Assembly: GCA_943348955.1 (NCBI GenBank)
Contig: CALQZE010000042.1
Location: forward strand, 1-5,227
Length of the DNA: 5,227 nt
Source: Candidatus Uhrbacteria bacterium RIFOXYB12_FULL_58_10
GTDB taxonomy: Bacteria > Patescibacteriota > Patescibacteriia > UBA9934 > GWF2-40-263
Direction: 5' to 3'
Position numbers and translations under genes: made by a program. Every line of letters starts with the position of its first letter. Position 1 is the stretch's first letter. Shown here in pieces: positions 1-5,059 of the stretch. The notes beneath the pieces are model-generated. The model searched no databases. It was not told the DNA's origin and saw only the letters and a list, made by a program, of their open reading frames with translations.

Positions 1-828
1 GAAAAAAAGGCACAAGAAATTCGTGAAGATTTAATCGACATGCTTGTTGAAGCTGGATCCGGACACAGCGCCGGTCCACTCGGCATGGCGGATATTTTCA
101 CAGCACTTTATTTTCACGTAATGATGCACGATCCAAAAAAGCCCATGTGGGCAGATCGCGATCGCTTAATATTATCAAACGGTCATATTGTTCCGATTCG
201 ATATGTGACAATGGCGCATGCAGGGTACATTCCAAAAAAAGAACTCATGACACTTCGTAAACTCGGATCGAATTTACAAGGCCATCCAGAATACGCCTAC
301 ATCCCGGCGCTTGAAACCACATCAGGCCCGCTCGGTGAAGGCGCATCACAAGCGGCTGGCATGGCTTATGCCGCTCTTATGGATCGTTCCCCATGGCGCG
401 TCTATTGCTGTATGGGTGATGGCGAATTAGATGAGGGACAATGTTGGGAAGCGTTCCAATTTGCAGGTGCAAATAAACTTTATAATCTGACATTCATCAT
501 CGATCGCAACAATATTCAGATCGACGGCCCAACAGAAGAAATCATGCCGCTTGAACCGATCGGTGCAAAATTTGAAGCATTTGGCTTGAATGTAATCCGT
601 TGTGCAGGAAATGATATTCGCGATTTCGTTACAGCCGTTGAACGTGCGCAAGCAACCAGTGATAAATGTTCTGTGATCATCGCAGATACCATTCCAGGTT
701 ACGGTGTTGATTTCATGGAATACGATTTTACGTGGCATGGAAAGACACCGGCAAAAGGACAAGAAGCAAAAGACGCTCTGAAGAATTTGCGAACACTCTG
801 GGGAAAGATTGAAAGTGAACACGAATAG
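1..828 (+). CDS. tkt: Transketolase, N-terminal (diphosphate-binding) subunit, 5' partial
   Basis: Large half of a split transketolase, the thiamine diphosphate enzyme that moves two-carbon ketol units between sugar phosphates in the cytoplasmic non-oxidative pentose phosphate pathway. The frame is open from base 1, giving 275 residues to the TAG. The first in-frame ATG (40) lies inside the conserved first helix, so the true start is upstream of the window, probably about ten residues away. Residues here are counted from base 1. The ThDP motif is complete: GDG at 139-141, E145, and NN at 170-171, with D140 and N170 spaced 30 apart as in yeast transketolase (D157, N187). Histidines matching the yeast substrate and cofactor set are visible: H22 (SGH), H62 (LSNGH), H95 (GHPE) and H246 (WHGKTP). 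The first motif reads SGHSAGPLGMA where yeast has SGHPGAPLGMA. The gene ends one base before the C-terminal subunit. Identification is secure; the exact sugar substrates are not determined. Confidence 0.96.
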   Translation, partial: EKKAQEIREDLIDMLVEAGSGHSAGPLGMADIFTALYFHVMMHDPKKPMWADRDRLILSNGHIVPIRYVTMAHAGYIPKKELMTLRKLGSNLQGHPEYAYIPALETTSGPLGEGASQAAGMAYAALMDRSPWRVYCCMGDGELDEGQCWEAFQFAGANKLYNLTFIIDRNNIQIDGPTEEIMPLEPIGAKFEAFGLNVIRCAGNDIRDFVTAVERAQATSDKCSVIIADTIPGYGVDFMEYDFTWHGKTPAKGQEAKDALKNLRTLWGKIESEHE

Positions 829-829
829 T

Positions 830-1993
830 ATGTCTACAAAAAAAATTCAAAAAGGAATCAATCCTCAAGCATATCTTGTTCGCAATCTCTTCGACACAAA
901 ATCTCTCAAACAAATTCCAACACGAAATGGATATGGCGAAGGTTTAGTCGAGGCAGGAAAGAAAGATAAAAATATTGTTGTCCTTTGCTGCGATCTCACG
1001 GAATCAACACGCTCAGAAATGTTTAAAAAAGCATTTCCAAATCGTTTTATTCAAATGGGAATCGCAGAGCAAGCCCTTGCTTCGATTGGTGCCGGAATGT
1101 CGATGGCGGGAAAAGTTCCATTTATTTCAAGTTATGCAGCATTTTCTCCCGGACGAAACTGGGAACAAATCAAAACAACCATTGCTCTTCAGAATTCAAA
1201 CGTGAAAATTGCCGGCGCTCATGCAGGATTGTCTGTCGGACCGGATGGAGCAACGCACCAAATGCTCGAGGATATTGCGATTGCAAGTGTTATTCCAAAC
1301 ATGCGTGTGGAAGTCCCCTGTGACGCAATTGAAACGAGAAAGACAACGGTTGCTGGGGCGAAATTTGTCGGGCCATTTTATTTCCGCTTCGCTCGTGCAA
1401 ACTCTCCTGTCTTCACCACAGAAAAAACTCCATTCAAACTCGGAACCGCAGAAATCTTTCGATTCGGAAATGATCTCACCATCATCGCCGCGGGCCCACT
1501 TGTTTATGAAGCCCTTCTTGCTGCAGAAATGCTTTCAAAAGATCATGGAATTGAAGCGCGTGTCATCAATTGCCATTCTGTAAAACCACTCGATGAAAAA
1601 ACAATCGTGACTGCAGCAAAAGAAACAGGCGCAATTGTCACCGTTGAAGAAGGACAAGTGCACGGCGGACTTGCTGGAATCATTTGCGAAACACTTGCCC
1701 TCACAACCCCCGTTCCCGTCGAACGTGTTGGCGCGCAAGATCGTTTTGGTGAATCAGGTGAACCGCGGCAAGTGCAAGAAGCTTTCGGTATTACCGCACC
1801 TTTTATCGCTCTTGCTTGTGATCGTGTTCTCCAACGTAAAATGGGAAAGGCTGTTTCAAAAATTCCCGCCCACATTACCGCTGCCGATGAACAACGATTA
1901 CTCATGCGAGAAGCTATCATGAAAGAATCGTTATCGCGTGCACCGGTCAAATGGGGCGGAAAAAAACCGAACACATCCATGCGAAAAAAATAA
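830..1993 (+). CDS. tkt: Transketolase, C-terminal (pyrimidine-binding) subunit
   Basis: Second half of the split transketolase; it pairs with the upstream subunit to form the active site. ATG 830 is preferred. An in-frame TTG at 809 would add only seven residues inside the previous gene. The start follows the upstream TAG by one base with no clear Shine-Dalgarno, so translation is probably coupled. The product has 387 residues. The pyrimidine domain spans about residues 33-200 and carries the catalytic glutamate E80 in GIAEQ (yeast E418). D139 and H143 in DGATHQ match yeast D477 and H481. A C-terminal domain follows from about residue 205, containing EEGQVHGGLAG and FGESGEP motifs. Two parts exceed the usual subunit of roughly 310-330 residues: an N-terminal extension of about 30 residues, and a lysine/arginine-rich tail of about 48 residues after position 340. 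The related E1 beta and DXS families are less likely, given the neighbouring N-terminal subunit. Confidence 0.95.
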   Translation: MSTKKIQKGINPQAYLVRNLFDTKSLKQIPTRNGYGEGLVEAGKKDKNIVVLCCDLTESTRSEMFKKAFPNRFIQMGIAEQALASIGAGMSMAGKVPFISSYAAFSPGRNWEQIKTTIALQNSNVKIAGAHAGLSVGPDGATHQMLEDIAIASVIPNMRVEVPCDAIETRKTTVAGAKFVGPFYFRFARANSPVFTTEKTPFKLGTAEIFRFGNDLTIIAAGPLVYEALLAAEMLSKDHGIEARVINCHSVKPLDEKTIVTAAKETGAIVTVEEGQVHGGLAGIICETLALTTPVPVERVGAQDRFGESGEPRQVQEAFGITAPFIALACDRVLQRKMGKAVSKIPAHITAADEQRLLMREAIMKESLSRAPVKWGGKKPNTSMRKK

Positions 1994-1997
1994 AAAG

Positions 1998-2031
1998 AAA
2001 CCGCCCGCAGCTTATTGTTGGGCGGTTTTTT
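1998..2031 (+). terminator. Rho-independent terminator of the transketolase operon
   Basis: A nine-base-pair stem, AAACCGCCC (1998-2006) with GGGCGGTTT (2020-2028), encloses a 13-base loop. The run of six T at 2026-2031 overlaps the 3' arm. It begins four bases after the stop codon of the C-terminal subunit. The leading A bases also allow some function in the reverse direction, but no minus-strand gene abuts it. Confidence 0.9.
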
Positions 2032-2058
2032 GATTACCAAATTTCTCTCCTAAGCCCG

Positions 2059-2087
2059 TTGACGATTCCGTCATTTTTTGATACGGT
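2059..2087 (+). promoter_or_regulatory. Putative sigma-70-type promoter for the DHH-like gene
   Basis: TTGACG (2059-2064) matches the -35 consensus at five of six bases. A 17-base spacer leads to TACGGT (2082-2087), a weak -10 (three of six) that is helped by an extended TG at 2079-2080. The position just after a strong terminator, and a predicted transcript start near 2094 about 30 bases before the ATG, support it. The weak -10 keeps confidence moderate. Confidence 0.45.
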
Positions 2088-2112
2088 TTCCATCTTGCAC
2101 GTGAAGGCAAGT

Positions 2113-2117
2113 GAGGG
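2113..2117 (+). promoter_or_regulatory. Ribosome binding site deciding the DHH-like gene start
   Basis: GAGGG lies eight bases before ATG 2126. This supports that ATG over the in-frame GTG at 2111, which would overlap the site itself. It is the only convincing Shine-Dalgarno sequence among the starts visible in the window. Confidence 0.65.
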
Positions 2118-2125
2118 ATTCCGAC

Positions 2126-2992
2126 ATGAAAAATCTCAAGAATGTTATCGTGATCACCATCGATAACGATGCGGAAGGGCGACAGATCATGTTGATCTTG
2201 CTCGCAGCTGGCATCGCACACATTCGATCAGCACAACCGCACGGAGCATCGCTCGAAAAAGAGCATGGGATTCAAGAACTCGTACTCGCATCAGGTAAAA
2301 CAGAAGTATGGACCGTGGAAATACCCGGTCCTGCCATGGAAAACTTGTTTCGACGCAACGGTCTCACCCTTACCATCATCGATCACCACACCTACGGACA
2401 GCTCGATCGCGCACACGATACATTCGGTAAACGAAAACTCGGTTCGCTCGAACAATTCCTTCTCCTTGCAGGCATCACAGACAAAGATCTTCGCAAGTGG
2501 AAATTCGATCCGCGTCTCGTTCACGGCATCGGCGTCATGGATGACCGATTCGTACGTGGATTGCGTACGGAAGGATTTTCCCCCGAGGAAGTGCGTCGAG
2601 TGATTGCCTATCGCGAGATGTTGGATCGCCAAATCAATCCGGAATACGACTTGATTGCAAGCGTTGCGGAAAATGTCTGGCAGACCCGACGGCTTGAACA
2701 AGGATATCTTATTTGTACTTCTACATCTGACCTGCGCGTTTCCTACGCTGTTTGCACGCGCAGCATTACCGATTCGCTCGAGGAACATCCGCTCATTCTC
2801 GTCGACCGCGGAGGTCGGCAAATTTACGTCAGCAACGTTCCGTATACGATCATCAAAAAGCTTGAAGAAGCGTTTGAAGGTCACAGAACGTTTACGTATG
2901 CGCTCGGACGCTGTTGGGGTATTGATAACGACGCTGTCAACATTCCAAAAATCACTCTTGAAGAAATTCTCTCCGTCGTCACTCGAGTTTAA
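2126..2992 (+). CDS. Uncharacterised protein, probable divergent DHH-superfamily phosphoesterase
   Basis: Not a family I can name with certainty; 288 residues. Several motifs point to the DHH phosphoesterase fold. DNDAEG at 13-18 resembles motif I of RecJ-like proteins (DxDADG). DHH at 86-88 follows a hydrophobic strand (LTLTII). GIGVMDD at 134-140 sits where these families carry the motif IV aspartate. The motif II aspartate appears to be replaced by E65 (TVEIPG). The C-terminal half (about 185-288) is consistent with a small second domain, but the glycine-rich GGGH-type motif of DHHA1 domains is not recognisable; GRCWG at 261-265 is the nearest glycine pair. No signal peptide or membrane segment is visible, so it is probably cytoplasmic. 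Related enzymes cleave phosphodiesters in nanoRNA, cyclic dinucleotides or single-stranded DNA; which applies here, if any, is unknown. The gene appears monocistronic, with its own promoter and terminator, and is visibly more G+C-rich than its neighbours. Confidence 0.7.
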   Translation: MKNLKNVIVITIDNDAEGRQIMLILLAAGIAHIRSAQPHGASLEKEHGIQELVLASGKTEVWTVEIPGPAMENLFRRNGLTLTIIDHHTYGQLDRAHDTFGKRKLGSLEQFLLLAGITDKDLRKWKFDPRLVHGIGVMDDRFVRGLRTEGFSPEEVRRVIAYREMLDRQINPEYDLIASVAENVWQTRRLEQGYLICTSTSDLRVSYAVCTRSITDSLEEHPLILVDRGGRQIYVSNVPYTIIKKLEEAFEGHRTFTYALGRCWGIDNDAVNIPKITLEEILSVVTRV

Positions 2993-3007
2993 CCTCTCGA
3001 GTTTTTT
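2981..3007 (+). terminator. Intrinsic terminator overlapping the end of the DHH-like gene
   Basis: ACTCGAG (2981-2987) pairs with CTCGAGT (2996-3002) around an eight-base loop that contains the TAA stop (2990-2992). Six T follow at 3002-3007. The 5' arm encodes the last codons of the gene. The stem is only seven base pairs, so strength is uncertain. Confidence 0.75.
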
Positions 3008-3012
3008 ATTTC

Positions 3013-3041
3013 TTCCCACATTCCACGTTTTCTCGTATAAT
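3013..3041 (+). promoter_or_regulatory. Sigma-70-type promoter of the pfkB-fba operon
   Basis: A perfect TATAAT lies at 3036-3041. Seventeen bases upstream is TTCCCA (3013-3018), four of six to the -35 consensus. The site starts right after the preceding terminator. The predicted transcript start is near 3048, giving a 5' leader of about 55 bases before ATG 3103. Confidence 0.65.
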
Positions 3042-3070
3042 TCTCAAATAGAATCACTTTTTTGACTCTT

Positions 3071-3093
3071 CCCTAATCCCTTTTCCCCTACCC
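3071..3093 (-). other. Putative G-quadruplex motif on the template strand of the pfkB leader
   Basis: The + strand carries four C-tracts: CCC 3071-3073, CCC 3078-3080, CCCC 3085-3088 and CCC 3091-3093. On the minus strand this reads as four G-tracts with loops of 2, 4 and 4 bases, which fits the standard G3+N1-7 rule exactly. It sits between the -10 box and the start codon of the kinase gene, so it could affect transcription of the operon. The coding strand could form an i-motif. Formation in the cell is not shown by sequence. Confidence 0.6.
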
Positions 3094-3102
3094 TTTTCTT
3101 TT

Positions 3103-4071
3103 ATGTTCGACGTTATTGCTATTGGAGATATCAAACTGGATACATTTGTTGTCCTCGACGACGCATCTGTGAGTTGCCAGCTCAAAATGCCGGAATGTCA
3201 GCTTTGTCTTGAGTATGGCGCAAAAATTACGGTCGATGTCGTCGATTCTCAAATTGCGGGAAGCGCTCCAAATGTTGCTGTTGGTCTTGCACGTATGAAA
3301 CTGAAAACAGCTGTCATGAGTAATATGGGAACAGACGGAACATACAATCTTGCGCTTACGACACTTGCAGTAGAAGGTGTCGCTACAAAATTCATTCGTG
3401 CGATCAACACAATCCCAAGTGCCTACTCTGTTGTTCTCATGTTTCAAGGTGAGCGCACCGTTCTTGCATCTCAAACAAAGCGCATGTACACATTTCCAAA
3501 ACCGTTTCCAAAAACAAAATGGATCTACGTCGGCGAAATGGGAAGCACCTATGAAAAAATGTATCGAGAAATAACTACACACATAAAAAAGACAGGTGTT
3601 CAACTTGCGTTCAATCCGGGCACAATTCAAATTCACGATCGTAAAAAAGAATTGTTTGATCTTATTGCGCAAACAACTGTTTTATTTGTTAACCTTCAAG
3701 AAGCCCAGGCGATTACAGGAGAAACATCAACGGAAATTCATCACCTTGCGACAGCGCTTTGGAAATTGAAAATGAAATATGTCGTGATTACAGATGGAAA
3801 AAATGGATCTTATAGTTTCGATGGTCACACCTTACTTTTCTGCCCAATCTTTCATGGAAAAGTTGTCGGAACCATTGGTGCGGGTGACGCTTTCGCAACA
3901 GGATTCCTCGGAGGAATCATTAAAAATTCAAAGAAACATCCACTCGTCTGGGGTGCCGTCAACTCTGCTTCCGTTGTTGGAAAGATTGGTCCGCAAGCCG
4001 GTCTTCTTTCAGACACGCATATTTTGAAACATATTCGAAGCAGCAAATCCTTAGTCCCAACGAAAATTTAA
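3103..4071 (+). CDS. PfkB-family (ribokinase-like) sugar kinase
   Basis: ATP-dependent sugar or sugar-phosphate kinase of the ribokinase/PfkB superfamily; 322 residues, a normal length. The N-terminus has the GDIKLD strand (8-13), followed by an atypical lid segment with C25, C32 and C35, then AGSAPNVAVGLARM (52-65), the family's GGxxxN substrate region. NLQE at 197-200 is the NxxE magnesium/phosphate motif. VITDG is the usual strand before the ATP site. GTIGAGDAFATGF is PfkB signature 2, with D262 as catalytic base; the usual leading aspartate of DTTGAGD is glycine (G256). ATG 3103 follows a C/T-rich leader with no Shine-Dalgarno and is chosen because the conserved first strand begins at once. 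The aldolase starts six bases downstream, so a role in forming fructose-1,6-bisphosphate or tagatose-1,6-bisphosphate is plausible. Ribokinase, fructokinase or nucleoside kinase activity cannot be excluded. Confidence 0.9.
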   Translation: MFDVIAIGDIKLDTFVVLDDASVSCQLKMPECQLCLEYGAKITVDVVDSQIAGSAPNVAVGLARMKLKTAVMSNMGTDGTYNLALTTLAVEGVATKFIRAINTIPSAYSVVLMFQGERTVLASQTKRMYTFPKPFPKTKWIYVGEMGSTYEKMYREITTHIKKTGVQLAFNPGTIQIHDRKKELFDLIAQTTVLFVNLQEAQAITGETSTEIHHLATALWKLKMKYVVITDGKNGSYSFDGHTLLFCPIFHGKVVGTIGAGDAFATGFLGGIIKNSKKHPLVWGAVNSASVVGKIGPQAGLLSDTHILKHIRSSKSLVPTKI

Positions 4072-4077
4072 CCTAAT

Positions 4078-5001
4078 ATGCTCACCACTCTTTCAGTCGT
4101 ACTCAAAAAAGCAAAGCGTGATCAGTATGCGGTCGGTGCATTTAATATAAACAATCTTGAAATGATTCAGGCTGTCATGACCGCCTCCGAAGCAGAAAAA
4201 TCTCCGGTTATTCTCTCAACGTCTGAAGGAGCTATTGAATATGCAGGAATGGATGAACTCGGTACACTCGTTCATCTCGCCGCAGAACGATCAAAACGAC
4301 CCGTTGTCTTTCATCTTGATCATGGAAAAGATGTGAAACTGGTTGAACGCGCGATCAAGAGCGGATGGTATACGTCTGTCATGTTCGATGGATCAAGTCT
4401 GCCATTCAAAGAAAATATCAAGGCAACAAAACGTCTTGTCGATATGGCGCACAAAAAAGGAATCAGTGTCGAAGCAGAGCTCGGAGCCATCGCCGGAATT
4501 GAAGACTTCGTTTCTGTTGAAGCACGCGATGCACACTTCACGAATCCAGAACAAGCCGCGGAGTTTGTTGAGAAGACTGGTTGTGATGCGCTCGCGATCG
4601 CGATCGGAACTTCTCATGGCGCATACAAATTCAAAGAAGCTTCTGCCCTCGACTTCAAACGACTGCAAACAATTCGCAAACTTGTAAATATTCCACTTGT
4701 CCTTCATGGTGCATCCGGCATTCCTGCGGATGTAAAAAAGGTCTGCCTAGATTACGGATGTAAAATTGAAGATGCAAAGGGTGTATCCGATGCACATATT
4801 AAAAAAGTTGTTTCGCTCGGCATCAATAAAGTAAACATCGACTCAGATCTGCGAATCGCCTTTGATGCCGGCGTTCGAAGATTCTTGCACGACAATCCGG
4901 AAGTCATTGATCCGAGAAAAATTCTCGGTCCTGCAAAAGATTTGATCACGCAGGTTGTCAGACAAAAAATGAAAATGCTCGGTTGTTCAGGAAAAGGATA
5001 A
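4078..5001 (+). CDS. fba: Class II fructose-bisphosphate aldolase
   Basis: Zinc-dependent aldolase that reversibly cleaves fructose-1,6-bisphosphate to dihydroxyacetone phosphate and glyceraldehyde-3-phosphate in cytoplasmic glycolysis and gluconeogenesis. The product has 307 residues, typical of the shorter class IIB type. AVGAFNINNLEMIQA near the N-terminus is a family hallmark. HLDHG at 79-83 supplies catalytic D81 and zinc ligand H82. VEAELG (E132, E134), GTSHGAYKF (H180) and LHGASG (H210) give the other metal-site residues. NIDSD at 253-257 binds substrate phosphate. YGCKIEDAKGV before the last motifs is also usual for this subgroup. The start is six bases after the kinase stop, with no Shine-Dalgarno, so it is the second gene of the operon and perhaps translated by coupling. 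Tagatose-bisphosphate aldolase (GatY/KbaY) is a close relative and remains possible, but the context favours the fructose enzyme. Confidence 0.96.
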   Translation: MLTTLSVVLKKAKRDQYAVGAFNINNLEMIQAVMTASEAEKSPVILSTSEGAIEYAGMDELGTLVHLAAERSKRPVVFHLDHGKDVKLVERAIKSGWYTSVMFDGSSLPFKENIKATKRLVDMAHKKGISVEAELGAIAGIEDFVSVEARDAHFTNPEQAAEFVEKTGCDALAIAIGTSHGAYKFKEASALDFKRLQTIRKLVNIPLVLHGASGIPADVKKVCLDYGCKIEDAKGVSDAHIKKVVSLGINKVNIDSDLRIAFDAGVRRFLHDNPEVIDPRKILGPAKDLITQVVRQKMKMLGCSGKG

Positions 5002-5005
5002 TTCT

Positions 5006-5032
5006 AAAACCGCCAATTTGGCGGTTTTATTA
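5006..5032 (+). terminator. Rho-independent terminator of the pfkB-fba operon
   Basis: AAAACCGCC (5006-5014) pairs with GGCGGTTTT (5020-5028). A further A-T pair leaves a three-base loop, giving ten base pairs in total. A short T-rich tail follows. It starts four bases after the aldolase stop. The symmetric A/T flanks may let it work in both directions. Confidence 0.88.
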
Positions 5033-5049
5033 TTTGTTCTATGTTATTG

Positions 5050-5055
5050 TATAAA
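5050..5055 (+). promoter_or_regulatory. Possible -10 box immediately upstream of the last gene
   Basis: TATAAA matches the -10 consensus at five of six bases. Only TTATTA (5027-5032), overlapping the terminator tail, lies at -35 distance, and it matches three of six. The predicted transcript start falls at about 5060-5062, on the ATG itself, which would make a leaderless mRNA. Confidence 0.4.
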
Positions 5056-5059
5056 CACT

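Noticed and set aside
158..165. Cyanobacterial origin suggested by the HIP1 octamer
   Set aside because: Only two copies, both explained by codons in conserved proteins; the gene style does not look cyanobacterial.
427..822. Antisense open frames opposite the transketolase genes (also 1543-2040)
   Set aside because: Explained by codon bias of the strongly conserved sense genes.
809..829. TTG 809 as start of the transketolase C-terminal subunit
   Set aside because: It overlaps the upstream gene and adds seven unconserved residues; ATG 830 directly after the stop is simpler.
838..845. Run of eight A just after the start of the transketolase C-terminal subunit as a programmed frameshift site
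   Set aside because: The frame continues normally into conserved sequence, no stimulating structure is seen, and lysine codons explain the run.
1209..1583. Out-of-frame sense open frames inside known genes (also 2265-2603, 2655-3065 and 4343-4687)
   Set aside because: Each lies in another frame of a well-identified gene and gives no recognisable protein.
2094..2111. Small hairpin CTTGC/GCAAG in the leader of the DHH-like gene as a riboswitch or attenuator
   Set aside because: Only five base pairs with an eight-base loop and no further structure; such stems are common by chance.
2111..2125. GTG 2111 as start of the DHH-like gene
   Set aside because: The GAGGG site at 2113-2117 would then lie inside the coding sequence; it is well placed for ATG 2126.
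2291..3019. Long antisense open frame of 242 codons opposite the DHH-like gene
   Set aside because: It mirrors a + strand gene with clear motifs, promoter and terminator; its translation is low-complexity and shows no family motif.
3088..3672. Antisense open frame of 194 codons opposite the kinase gene
   Set aside because: Rich in Cys, Phe and His as expected for a reverse-strand shadow; no motif and no promoter or ribosome site seen.
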